A program made the position numbers and the translations under genes. Shown one piece after another: positions 52,380 to 62,609 of a stretch of 64,000 nt of DNA; within the stretch, counting starts at the first letter, position 1; the number at the start of each line of letters is the position of its first letter. The notes beneath the pieces were generated by a model. The model saw only the letters and a list, made by a program, of their open reading frames with translations. It made no database searches and was not told where the DNA came from. Source of the DNA: Venturia oleaginea (lineage: Eukaryota; Ascomycota; Dothideomycetes; Venturiales; Venturiaceae); the NCBI GenBank assembly GCA_013176395.1, contig JABMLP010000010.1, positions 372,001 to 436,000 on the forward strand, in the 5' to 3' direction.

Positions 52380-55300
52380 AAAGACGTTCATCGAGACACG
52401 ACAACAAATCGAAACGACATGTTCTTCACATCAGTTCGGCAGTTCTAGGTTACTCAGAGAAATCAACAGGAGAGATTGATGGACCAGTAGACTCTAGACC
52501 AATCATAGTCCCAATTACACTTAATGAATCGATCAAAACCCTCGCCGTTACTGATTCCTTTGCCACAGGAAGTTTCATAGACCTCGATTTTGCGCAATCC
52601 CACGGCTTTCCCTTTATTCCCCTCGAAAACCCCCGCCGCCTCAAAGCCTTTGACGGCGAACAGGCATCCTCTGCACCCTCTTACGTTACTCACGAAATCC
52701 ACGTCTCCGTCAGAACCGGAGAACACCACCTCGAAACCACGAAATTCTTTGTTACCCGTCTCGGCTCCGCAGCAGTCATCTTTGGCACTCCCTGGATGAA
52801 CCTCCACGGTGTGAAAGTCGATTTTGAGAATCGTAGTATTCACTTCGGTACCCACTGTTCTAAGAAATGTCTTCAGGGCCACAAGGGCTCTGTTGAGTAT
52901 ATCCCGCTCCCGTTTGGTGCCCGCGCACCCCCTCAAGAAACCCCGGACTCTCCTCGCGATTGGAAGATTGTCAACTCTCACGCTTTTCAATGGAATTCTA
53001 AGCAGCCCAATGCTCAAATCTACGCAATCAGTATTCAAGATATCGATAAATTTCTGGCGAAGAAACTAGATTACAAAGACCCTCGCCCCCAGTTACCCAA
53101 AGACCTTCACGACCTCGCGCACGCTTTTAACAGAAAAGCTGCTGATTCACTGCCCCCTTCACGCCTCGTCGACCACAAAATCGAAATTCAAGAAGACAAG
53201 AAAGACCAGTTACCCAACGCTCCTCTCTACGGTATGTCCCAGAACGAACTCAAATGCCTCCGGAAATGGCTGGAGGAGAATTTGGGAAAAGGCTTTATCA
53301 GAAAAAGCCAGTCCGACGTCAGTTCCCCATGTATCTTTGTCAAAAAACCAGGTGGTGGTCTGCGATTCTGCGTAGACTACCGAAAACTCAACGCCATTAC
53401 TCGAAAAAACCGATACCCTATTCCCTTACTCCGCGAAACCCTAGACAAACTCAGCAAAGCCAAGTACTTCACGAAGATCGATATTATCTCAGCATTCAAC
53501 GCACTCCGAGTCCACCCCGACAGCGTTCCTCTCACTGCATTCAGAACCCGCTTCGGTCTGTTCGAATCTCTAGTTATGAACTTCGGCCTCTGCAATGCCC
53601 CGGCGACCTGGCAGTCGTATATTAACGAACAACTTAAAGACTTCCTCGACGTTTTCTGCACCGCGTACCTCGACGACATCCTAATCTACAGCGAAACTCT
53701 CGAAGAGCATAAAATTCAAGTGCGGCAGGTTATCGAACGAATGCACGCAGCAGGACTCAACATCGACATCGACAAATGCGAATTCTACCAGACAGAAGTC
53801 AAATTTCTCGGTTTAATTATCACAGACCACGGAATCCGGATGGACCCGGACAAAGTCAAAACAATCATTGATTGGCAATACTGTACCACTCGCCACGACG
53901 TCCAATCCTTCCTCGGTTTTGCCAATTTCTACCGCCGTTTTATTTTCAATTACTCCTCCACCGCGAAACCTCTTACCGACTCACTGAAAAAAGACAAGCC
54001 GTTCTACTTCGGCCCAAAACAGCGCGCCGCTTTTGATAAACTCCAAGAAGCCTTCATCTCCGCACCAATCCTCGCACATTTCGACCCTACAAAGAAGTGT
54101 ATTGTCGAAACAGACGCCTCCGACTGGGTAGGCGCTGGAGTACTCTCACAAATCGGCAATGACGGTTTGCTACACCCCGTCGCCTTCTTCTCTCACAAGT
54201 TCACACCCCAGGAGTGTAATTACGAAATCTACGACAAAGAACTCCTAGCAATCATTCGCGCATTTGAAGAGTGGCGAGGAGAGCTCGAAGGAACTGAAGA
54301 CCCGATCGAAGTTATTACAGACCACCGAAACCTCGAATACTACATGTCAACCAAAAAACTCACTCGCCGACAAGCCCGTTAGGCCGAATTCCTCTCCCAA
54401 TTCCACTTCGAAATCAAATGGAGACCAGGAAAAGATACTACGAAACCCGACGCCTTGACCCGCCGCTCCCAAGACCTCCCCTCAAACGTATCCGACCCGC
54501 GTATCCAGCACCAGTCACAGGTTATGCTTAAACCCCACACACTTGACCCTAAGATTCGAAAAGAACTAGCGCTCCAAGTCCACAATCTTTCATTATGCCC
54601 AGTTACACTTCGTGACCACTCCTCTCCACAAGACTTCGAGAAAAACCCAGACTACCGCGACTCTTCCGAAAATGACGGGGACGAATCCCTTGAGCCCCTC
54701 AACGATATATGGAACAAACCTAGCAACGACGCAGTAGCTGAAGAACAAACCCCAACCACCCCGTTCTCCCCTCCGGACATATTCATCCCTTCGCAAGACC
54801 CAGACGACGAAGAGCTTATTTGGGACGAAGACAAGTTTGAAGAACTCTACGCTAGAGCGTTGACTAAAGACAAAGAACCACGCGAAGTCTTGAAAAAACT
54901 ACGCGACGGCAAAACCCACCACCGAACGTTGCGGATGCAAGACTGCGAAGAACGCGACGGCCGCCTTTGGTATAAAAAGTGTCTATTTATTCCCCAAGAC
55001 GATACACTACAAGCATACATTCTGAAAGCGAACCACGACTGTAATGTCGCAGGTCACCCGGGTAAAGCTAACAACTTCCTCAAACTCCGCAAGTTCTACT
55101 ACTGGCATGGCATGCACGCCACCTCGGACAAATGGGTCTCACGATGCGACGCCTGTCGACGCGCAAAACCGAGCAACCTAATGTACCAAGGACTCCTCAA
55201 CACTCTCGAAGCCCCTCAATGAAGATGGGAAGACATCCAGATGGACTTCATTACCGATTTACCTGCTACACGCAAAGGAGGTAATACCTGCCTCTTAGTA

Positions 55301-56356
55301 ATTGTCGATCGCCTCACCAAAATCAAGCACCTTATCCCCTGCCAAAAACTCCCAGAAGCCCGCGAATGCGCCTTACTCTTTCTCCAACACGTCTACCGCC
55401 TCCACGGCTTACCTCGAAGCATTATCTCCGACCGAGGATCCCAATTCGTTGCTATCCTCTGGAAAGTACTCTGCAAACGCCTCGGAATCCGAATCCACCT
55501 CTCTACCAGTTTCCACCCCGAGACAGATGGCGGGACCGAGCGAGCGAATGCCCAAGTCGAAATCTACATCCGTGCTTACTGCAATTATCAACAAGATGAT
55601 TGGGACGAATGGTTACCACTCTGCGAATTCGTGATCAACAACACACCCTCCAATGCAACAAAACTCACACCATTTTTTGCCGCCTACGGCTACGATCCAC
55701 GCTCCGGATTGGAAGCGCCAATTCAACCAGACCGTAACGCCTCTCGCCACGAAATTACCGAGACACGAAAAGCTAATTCCATGGCTGACTTCATGGCAAA
55801 CCTTGAGAAGATTTGCTACAACGAGATCCGCCACGCCAGCGCTACCTACGAATATTTCAAGGACAAACATCGGCTTGGTTCTCCAAACTACAAAGTTGGT
55901 GACTGGGTTTGGCTAAACCTCAAGAATATCAAGACCACGCGCCCATCCAAAAAGTTCGACTGCAAGTTCGCCGGCAAATTCAAGATTCTACAAGCCCTAG
56001 ACCACGACGCTTACAAACTCGAGCTCCCTACTTCTATGCATTGCCATCCCGTCTTTCATACAAATCTGCTGCTCCCTGCCTACCCTCCTTCCGACAGGAT
56101 GTTTCCAAACCAGAATGACTCGCAACCTCCTCCCGTCGATGTTGAAGAAAACGATGGAATCTACACCCTGGATGAAGTCGTTGATTCACGATTCAACAAA
56201 GCTACGAAGAGATTTGACTACAAGGTTAAATGGGAAGGCTATTACTTACCGACATGGGAACCCCTTCAATTCTTGCACAACGCAAAGAGCGCGGTTGATG
56301 AATTTCACCAGAGATATCCAAGAAAACCAAAACCAACCGGGTACAGGCCTGGTTAG
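52376..56356 (+). pseudogene. chromovirus Pol with two nonsense codons
   Basis: One continuous frame is interrupted by TAG at 54380-54382 and TGA at 55220-55222, both where Trp is expected (TGG). Domains in order: protease-like segment (TDSFATGSFID, with Phe where the active-site Gly of DSG is expected); reverse transcriptase with YLDDILIYS; RNase H (IVETDASDWVGAGVLSQ, then ITDHRNLEYY); integrase with the HHCC finger (H-H then CDACRRAK) and catalytic residues in MDFITDLP, IISDRGSQF and ETDGGTERAN; and a C-terminal chromodomain (YTLDEVVDSRF, KVKWEGYYLPTWEP). The first stop cuts off RNase H and integrase, so this copy cannot integrate by itself. Confidence 0.92.
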
Positions 56357-56440
56357 GATTCGATCATGCTTCAAGTTTGTCAGTCACCTCGCCAAATAGT
56401 TCAGTTTGAACCATTGCGCCTCGGCCTTGTTGGGGGGTAC

Positions 56441-56644
56441 TGTCATGATCGAACTATGTTGGTATTCGAATGCAGTTAAACGTAGTTAAATGTGGTGGTT
56501 CTGCTCGATCAGGTCTAGCGCGAGACTGGTCGCAAGTACTTAGACTCGTCTCTACCTCTTAGTTAGCTCCTCATCCTTACAACTTCGCACATCCCATAGA
56601 ATTCAAGTCATGCTTCCAAGTCAAGTCCAAGGTCAAACGTGACA
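56441..56644 (+). repeat. 3' LTR of the chromovirus
   Basis: 204 bp, identical to the 5' LTR as far as I can compare base by base. It is preceded by a G-rich polypurine-like run at 56430-56437. Confidence 0.95.
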
Positions 56645-56683
56645 GCCTTGGCCTGTGCGCTGAGATCGCTTAGGTCATCTTTA

Positions 56684-56731
56684 CTATGGTCTCCACATAA
56701 TTAAAGGTTAGCTGCACATCATCTGCAGGGG
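56684..56731. repeat. left terminal inverted repeat of the Tc1 element
   Basis: CTATGGTCTCCACATAATTA and onward; inverted partner at 59837-59884. Confidence 0.88.
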
Positions 56732-56844
56732 CTCTCAGGGCTTCACTTTTCTCGTAGGTTCCAATTTTATTTGGTGTAACGTATTCCACCATCGAGCGGG
56801 TCAAAAAGGCTTGGCACGACCAACTTATGTTACGACTCTTCAAT

Positions 56845-58558
56845 TTAATCGCTATCAACAATAGATTCTAAGTCCGTCGTGCTGCTATCTGATTCAGAAG
56901 ATATCTTGATATCTTTTTTACAAGTTCGCGCATTATGCCCAGCTGCGCCGCAGTTCCTACAGCGCCGTTGAATTGGTCGGGCTGTTTCTTGACCACCACT
57001 ACCACGAGCCTTCTTTGATCCCTGAGGCGCTATAGACGCCTCTGCAGCTACCTGCGCTGCTGCAGTCCCATACTCAATAGTACCACCTTGCTGGATCCAC
57101 TTCCTTTTGCGCCATTTTCGGTTCGTTGTTACTGCTAATTGCTCTTCAAGCTCGCGGTTACGCGCAACAAGCAGAGCGCTTTGGTGTAGCATCAATTCAG
57201 CGCCCTTAACAAGCTGGGAAAAGCCTGCCTGCGCAGTAACTGGTGACCGAGTAAAAGACTCGCTTACGAGCTTGGATTGGGATCCAAATTCATAAGTATT
57301 ACTTGGAGTCTTGGACTGCCACGGCGTTTCTGGGAGATGGGTTTCTGGCGGGGTTCGTAGCCGTACTTCAAGGCGATCCAACACCACCTGCGCGTCGATA
57401 GGGACTAGCCCTACTGCCTCAAAAGCCTTTGGACAGTTCTCTTTCGTAAACACGTCGAAAAACGCGTCTTTGAAGGCAGGGAGAAAGCCTTCCTTGTTGA
57501 TATGGTACACGCGTCGGCGTGCCAAGTCCCGGACGCGTTGGGAGTACTTGCGCTTCAACGGCGAGAAGCAGACCACGTCAAGGGGCTGGAGTATATGCGA
57601 CGAGTGCGATGGCATGCAGAGGGTTATAATCTTGTTTTCGAGGCAGTAGTCCTTGAAATCCTGGCTGAGATGGCTCTCATGGCCGTCCAGAATAAGCAGT
57701 CTGTATACCCCCACCTGCCGCGCCTTTGTATACGCGTTAAAGTGCTTCGACCACTCAAGACCAAGCGCATTATTTGTCCAGCCGTTCTCAGAGACCGAGA
57801 GCTTCCAATTCCGTGGTATATCTGCCTCCTCATACCACGCAGAGATATGAACGCGTCCTTTGTAGATAATGAATGGCGGGGTCGCATACCCGGCGGCGCA
57901 GACCCGGCGGCGCAGACCCGGCGGCGCAGATGCTCTGGATAGCTGTAACCCACTCGCGATCGCCTGGCTGGATTAAATTAGGCCGTGTACGTCTTTCAGA
58001 AGCTGTGACGACCTTCATTGACCCAATAACGCCCATCTGGAAGCCAATCTCATCAAAGTTGTGCGTATCCTCGTCGTGGATACCGTACTTTGCCTTGGTG
58101 TCTGTAACGAGCTTGAACCACGCGCCAATAATCTCTGGATCTTCCTGTAGTATCCTCTGCCTATCCTTAGCTCGATTGAAGGCCATCTTGAGCTCATCTG
58201 AGCGCGTTATGAACCTCTCAGCCCAGTTTTTCCCTACTGGCTCTCCACCGCGTACACCCAGTAGTTTATCCGCCATATCTGCTACCTCACACAGCAGGGG
58301 CGCGAATCCTCGCGAATCGAGGTCGAGGATGTATTGGACAATTGTCTGCTCTTCAGTCGTAGTGAGCTTGTGTCGGGCGTTGCGAGTATCTAGGCGATAC
58401 GTAATTCCGTTATATCGCCTAGTTAATGTTGAAGGAGGTATATCAAACGCCTCAGCAGCGCGCCGGAGGCTTCGGAATTGGTGGGTATTGTAGGCAGAAA
58501 GGGCAAGCTGGATTCTGCCTTCTCTGTTAGATGATTGCGCGTTTTGTTGTTGAGACAT
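56845..58558 (-). pseudogene. pogo/Fot1-like transposase, frameshifted
   Basis: From ATG 58558 the text opens with a Psq-type helix-turn-helix (RIQLALSAYNTHQFRSLRRA) and a CENP-B-like second DNA-binding region. The DDE domain begins with HNFDEIGFQMG. At 57888-57929 a 14-bp unit occurs three times. Two extra units (28 bp) shift the frame after SICAAG and end the protein early. Beyond it the other frame continues with the second Asp in LLILDGHESHL, the third in LQPLDVVCFSPLK, and a C-terminal zinc knuckle RRCRNCGAAGHNARTC. All catalytic residues are present, so the only visible lesion is the repeat expansion. Confidence 0.9.
57888..57929. repeat. three tandem 14-bp units inside the pogo transposase
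   Basis: ACCCGGCGGCGCAG repeated exactly three times (57888-57901, 57902-57915, 57916-57929). A single unit would keep the transposase frame open. Confidence 0.97.
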
Positions 58559-58657
58559 ACTGTGTTGATAAGGGAGCAGCTGGTCTTGGCATAAACTGAC
58601 CCGCTCGATGGGTTGACCCACTCGATGGTGGAATACGTTAATATACGTTTGAATAAG

Positions 58658-59722
58658 CTACCATTTCGTATGCCAGCCATTTGCAGCAATCACGTCAAGG
58701 CACTTCTGATGCATACTTGCAATTAATCCAAAAAGAGCCTCCTCTGTAACCACCACGTCCCAGGCCTCCTGCACAATCCTACGTAGCTCAGGATAGCCAT
58801 ATTCTTTATCTGGGTAATTCTCTTCAATGTAGTCCTTCATCCAGTTCCAGATGGTCTCAATAGGATTCAGATCTGGAGAGAAAGCCGGCCAATAAATGAG
58901 GTAGATCCCTCTCCGTAAGAACTCCTCTTTTGTTATCTTTGCACCGTGACCTGGAGCCCCATCCTGCATTAAGAGGAGTCCCTTTTCTCGTACGTAGTCT
59001 GAAATCAGAGGGACCAGGTGTTCTGTACAGGTAGGACTACTGATAGAACCCCAGCTCTTCTCCCGAAAGAGAGAAGGTCCTCTTTCAATGCCTGAAAAGG
59101 AGCCCCAGAACATCCATCCTTTCTTCCATACAAACTTCTCAAGGCTACAGTCAGGGTGAAGAGATTCACCCTTTTTTCGTGTCACATATTGCCTCCGGTG
59201 TCTCCCTCCTGTAACCCAAGTCTCATCAGTCCACAGAATACGTGTCCAATCGTATAGGGACCAATTCAAGTGCTCGTGAGCGAAGTCAAGTCTCTCTTGG
59301 CGGTTTTTTTCGCTGAGTGGTGGTTTAACTCGTGAAATTCTTCGATAGTAGCCTCTCTTTTCAAGGGCTGCTCCAATTACTCTATCAGAGACTTTGAAAT
59401 GACTGAAGTGGGTTGAGAGTTCTAGATAGGACATGAGGCGGTTCTTTTTACAGGCGGTGACAAAGGCTTCAAGCTCATCAATCTGTTCTTCGGAGAGGAG
59501 GGGTTTGGATCCCACATGGCCCTTTTTCTGCGGTGTAGGGTGGCCAAGAGCGATAGCTTTCTGAATTTGACGTAGAGAGATATCAACTTGAAGAGGAGGT
59601 TTGAGTGAAAGAAAGTAATCTCTGATTGCTGCAAACGTGAAGCCAGCGTCACGTAGAGTAAGAATATTGAGCCTGGTATCGCGTGAAAGCTCTTGACGAC
59701 GTTTCTTCTTTGGTGTAGCCAT
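58658..59722 (-). CDS. Tc1/mariner transposase, intact
   Basis: Complete 354-residue DDE transposase without intron. An N-terminal helix-turn-helix pair binds the repeats (TRLNILTLRDAGFTFAAIRD, then IQKAIALGHPTPQKKGH). The catalytic triad lies in ILWTDETWV, LLLMQDGAPGHG and SPDLNPIETIWNW, with 34 residues between the second Asp and the Glu (D34E), as in Tc1. The start is the first ATG downstream of the right terminal repeat. A diverged relic of the same family lies at 24223-24705. No lesion is visible, so it could still act on its own termini, although the nested insertion lengthens this copy. Confidence 0.9.
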   Translation of the reverse strand: MATPKKKRRQELSRDTRLNILTLRDAGFTFAAIRDYFLSLKPPLQVDISLRQIQKAIALGHPTPQKKGHVGSKPLLSEEQIDELEAFVTACKKNRLMSYLELSTHFSHFKVSDRVIGAALEKRGYYRRISRVKPPLSEKNRQERLDFAHEHLNWSLYDWTRILWTDETWVTGGRHRRQYVTRKKGESLHPDCSLEKFVWKKGWMFWGSFSGIERGPSLFREKSWGSISSPTCTEHLVPLISDYVREKGLLLMQDGAPGHGAKITKEEFLRRGIYLIYWPAFSPDLNPIETIWNWMKDYIEENYPDKEYGYPELRRIVQEAWDVVVTEEALFGLIASMHQKCLDVIAANGWHTKW

Positions 59723-59836
59723 CTTCAGAGAGGATGAAAAGAATGACTAATGGTAAGAATGGCTTAATGCGGGCTTAAAACGCCAAAAAATCGATGGTAT
59801 CATGTAATTTAAGCTTCATTTATAGCCCTGGAGACC

Positions 59837-59884
59837 CCCCTGCAGATGATGTGCAGCTAACCTTTAATTCCGTAGAGACCATAG
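59837..59884. repeat. right terminal inverted repeat of the Tc1 element
   Basis: Read inward on the minus strand it begins CTATGGTCTCTACGGAATTA and matches the left repeat at all but three of 48 positions. Confidence 0.88.
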
Positions 59885-60261
59885 TAGGTACTCGAAAGAT
59901 CGGCCGCCTTTCGTACGTTCAACAGGACGTGTTTCATCGGCATGATTCTCATGCTCAACTGTCTGGGCTCTTCTTAGAAAACTACTCGATTGCATGTTGT
60001 AAATGTCCACGTTGACTTCGAAACCACAATACTCGAAAAGCTAATGTTTCAAGAAACTTAAAATACCCTTCATTTAACTGCCTTGTGTATGTGTTTTACG
60101 ACTAGGGTCCCCAACGACGCGAGTTAAGGCATCCCGCCCCGCCCCGCCTCCGGGTCGGGCTACCCGGGGGGTTTAGACGTGGATGGGGCGGGGGCGGGGG
60201 ATCGGGATCTGACACTGGGACGGTAAATCGGGGCGGTAAATCGGGGCGGTATATTCGGGTA

Positions 60262-60515
60262 TTGTGCTTGCAGAAAAGACGTGGACGCTTGGCGTTTTTC
60301 GACAATAGTCTTGCTATCTGTAGCTTAGGTACTGCCGTAGACTATTGGATACCCTCACCTAAATAAAATCTCGATTTTGATGTTCCTTACGCGCACGGAT
60401 TTAAGCATGGCCGTACTTAAAGACGCGCGTGTATGGATCAGATCTACGCCTATAAAAAAATCGCACAGACCTTACGAATGTCTGCCCATTGTCCACGTCT
60501 TTTCTGCAAGCACAA
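60262..60515. mobile_element. 254-bp MITE with perfect inverted ends
   Basis: The outermost 27 bases at each side (60260-60286 and 60491-60517, TA included) are perfect inverted copies, beginning TATTGTGCTTGCAGAAAAGA. The TA dinucleotides look like a Tc1/mariner or pogo-type target duplication. There is no coding capacity. Its ends do not match either full DNA transposon in this window, so it was mobilised by another family. Confidence 0.8.
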
Positions 60516-60579
60516 TAGGTTTAGGATCTCTCGAAAGTCTTAGAGTTCCCAAGGGCGGGTCAGGGTAGATTTTAGATCC

Positions 60580-60613
60580 TTTAACTACCCGGTCACCGAG
60601 TCGGGTAGTTTAA
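60580..60613. repeat. short hairpin
   Basis: AACTACCCG and its exact complement flank a 10-nt loop, extended by T/A pairs on the outside. Its role is unknown; it may be part of an eroded element. Confidence 0.45.
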
Positions 60614-61817
60614 GGGGGAGGGTAGATACACACCATCCTACCAAGCGAAGATCCCAGAGTTCCTCCAAACCCGTCCTACCGGCGCTCAGATCCTCCAGAA
60701 GCGGAACGAAGCGAAAAGAGACACGGGTCAATCCGAGCACACGACCCAAACAGGTCTGATTAAAAAGATACGGCCCCAGTGTAACACGATACCTCGGAGT
60801 TATGTCCCACCCGCCCCCAGCCCAAAGCCCAAGACATCGCTCCAAAAGGGGGCATCCTTGGTATCCTTACCTACGTGGCTTCGTGCGTGACGTTCAATAG
60901 GATCACCATAGTCGAATCACACCGGTTTTTTCTGCTTTTACGCGAATGCATCTGGTGATCTGAGCTGGACGATGGACTCCACTTGACGGTTGGCTTTCTC
61001 AACTTGATAAGATGGGGAGCACGCAATTTTGGTAGCGGTTGATGAGATTGCTTATCTAGAAAGTGGTTCGAGAATGGTAAGAGGTTTCAAGATGGACCAT
61101 CCGGGTCTATTGATTCTCTATCTGTTGACGATGTTTCGACGGATTGATCTTACCTTCGGTGTCTAGGCACTTCAGGAGGCATTGATAAGGATAGCGCAGC
61201 CGCCTAACTGGATTCGAAGAGAATGCAGATTGCATTAGGAAGAGGATCACAAAGCATCAAAAACTTCGAGAAACAAGTTTGGGCCGTAGTAACTTTTGAT
61301 TGTAGTAAACCATGACGACCTATGAGTGTTTCCAAATCTCCACTGCATCACCTCACACCATTCTCCTCTCCTCTTCCTCACCCATCTCCATCTCCATCCT
61401 CCACCTCCCCCCAAAGCTCCACGAGCCTTTCCTCAAAGGAGCCCCGCTAGGTCTCCAGCCTGCCAAACAGGTCCAAAGTCGCGGGGCACAACAATTGCCA
61501 AAAAAGGTATTAAGCCACAACAAAGTAGCAGGTGCGCGAGATATCGCATTGGCAGCGACGCCCTTCGAAACCAGTTCGAAGGCGTGCCCAAAAACCCCCG
61601 GATAATAATCCCGAATTATTCTTGCGAAAAGAAAAAAGAGTGGTCTTGTCCCTCCTGGCTGCTCCAAAGAGGGCAGGAAGGAAACTGCTAGGTGCAAAAC
61701 ACGTTGGTACACATAAAATTAAATGTATAAGAAAGGTAGGTAGGATGTGTTGAGAAATGCAAACAACTGCTTGTTCCCAAAAGGGGGATATAGCAGATGC
61801 GGAGTTGTCTGGTTCAT

Positions 61818-62609
61818 CTAGTTGCGGATGACGACACCGTGGCGGCGGGTGGAGCGGCTCTCGTAGCTGGCCTCTTCGTCGGAAGAGCAGCTCTCAGAGT
61901 CGGAGTATCCACAGCGGGCTCCACCACAGTCGAGCTTGACGCGGTTTCCAGAGCGGGTGATTCCGAAGCGTTCGCAAGAGCAGACGCTGGAGGAGCTGGA
62001 GACGGAAGATGGGCTGGAGCTGGCGGAGCTGCGAGAGCTGCGGGAGCTGGTCAAGGAGGGGACGTCAGAGTCAATGTCGGAGTCGTCGTCAGACGCGTCT
62101 TCGTTATCGAGGTTGGCATATCCGAAGCGTTGGGTGAGCTCGTCAACGGTGACGTTGCTGTATCCCTTGACTATGTGGGCAGTCTGGACTGGGTTGTATG
62201 GCTTTGGGCTCTTGATCTGGGATGGAGAGCATGGGCGACCAACTGGGACGTCGCGGGAGACGCGGCGGGAGCTGCGAGGGCTGCGCTCCTTGGTGCTTGA
62301 GGACTTGGCTTTGGAAGCTGGTACATCGAGGATGTTGAGCTTGCGCTGGGTGGTTGGCTCGAGGACGGACTGGTGGGCTGGGTCGTGTGTGCAGTGGTAC
62401 CCATCCATGATGTAGTAGTACCAGTATCGCTGACCGGCTTGCATGGTGCCACCGGTGAATCGGAAGGTGCCTGTCCATTTACCGGCAGACTTGGAAGAAG
62501 AAACGGACAGAGGAAGCTGGTTCTGGTAGTTGTCCCATGATCCGAGAAGATGGACTGTTTTGCATTGTGGGGTGGTTCGGAGGGTGAATTCGAGTTGGAT
62601 GGCAGACAT
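61818..62609 (-). CDS. protein with CBM48/AMPK-like glycogen-binding N-terminus
   Basis: Single-exon 263-residue protein. Residues 1-95 form an E-set/CBM48-like domain: LEFTLRTTPQCKTVHLLGSW at the start, then the aromatic-rich GQRYWYYYIMDGYHCTHDPA and EPTTQRKLNILDVP. Such domains bind glycogen or starch in AMPK beta subunits and branching enzymes. The remainder is Ser/Arg/Asp-rich and disordered, with RSSRRVSRD, long Ser runs, and a Cys-containing SVCSCERFG segment. No catalytic domain is present, so a carbohydrate-linked scaffold or regulatory role is inferred. The upstream 700 bases probably hold a long 5' leader. Confidence 0.7.
   Translation of the reverse strand: MSAIQLEFTLRTTPQCKTVHLLGSWDNYQNQLPLSVSSSKSAGKWTGTFRFTGGTMQAGQRYWYYYIMDGYHCTHDPAHQSVLEPTTQRKLNILDVPASKAKSSSTKERSPRSSRRVSRDVPVGRPCSPSQIKSPKPYNPVQTAHIVKGYSNVTVDELTQRFGYANLDNEDASDDDSDIDSDVPSLTSSRSSRSSASSSPSSVSSSSSVCSCERFGITRSGNRVKLDCGGARCGYSDSESCSSDEEASYESRSTRRHGVVIRN

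Larger units (their letters stand above)
50529..56644 (+). mobile_element. Ty3/gypsy chromovirus, full length
   Basis: A 6116-bp LTR retrotransposon: 204-bp LTRs at both ends, a primer-binding site 2 nt inside the left LTR, gag, and pol in the order protease, reverse transcriptase, RNase H, integrase and chromodomain. A G-rich run (TTGGGGGG) stands just before the right LTR as polypurine tract. The LTRs look identical over all 204 positions, implying a recent insertion, yet pol has two nonsense codons. The flanks (GTTTA left, GCCTT right) are not a target-site duplication. Confidence 0.95.
56779..58638 (-). mobile_element. pogo/Fot1-like element nested in the Tc1 element
   Basis: 1860 bp flanked by TA (56777-56778 and 58639-58640). 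Both ends read inward as ACGTATTCCACCATCGAGYG; the terminal inverted repeat is about 26 bp with one mismatch. The right end has an additional subterminal copy of CCCRCTCGATGG. It is inserted between the Tc1 transposase stop and the Tc1 left repeat. Confidence 0.9.
56684..59884 (-). mobile_element. Tc1/mariner element with a nested pogo-like element
   Basis: Flanked by TA on both sides (56682-56683 and 59885-59886). The terminal inverted repeats start CTATGGTCTC and run about 48 bp with three mismatches, including GGTTAGCTGCACATCATCTG. Removing the inner 1860-bp element and one TA leaves about 1.34 kb, the usual Tc1 size. It carries the intact transposase at 58658-59722. The left end lies 39 bp from the chromovirus. 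Confidence 0.9.
59885..61817. other. gene-free stretch between the transposons and the CBM48-like gene
   Basis: It contains a GC-rich run at 60125-60205 (CCCCGCCCCGCC-type), a direct 13-mer repeat (GGTAAATCGGGGC) near 60222-60250, the MITE below, and a hairpin at 60580-60613. Small frames near 61312-61753 lie in the 3' region of the next gene and are not convincing genes. Confidence 0.4.

Noticed and set aside
57880..57935. CRISPR-like or minisatellite origin for the 14-bp repeats
   Set aside because: Three contiguous identical units without spacers in a eukaryotic transposon frame are simple tandem duplication.
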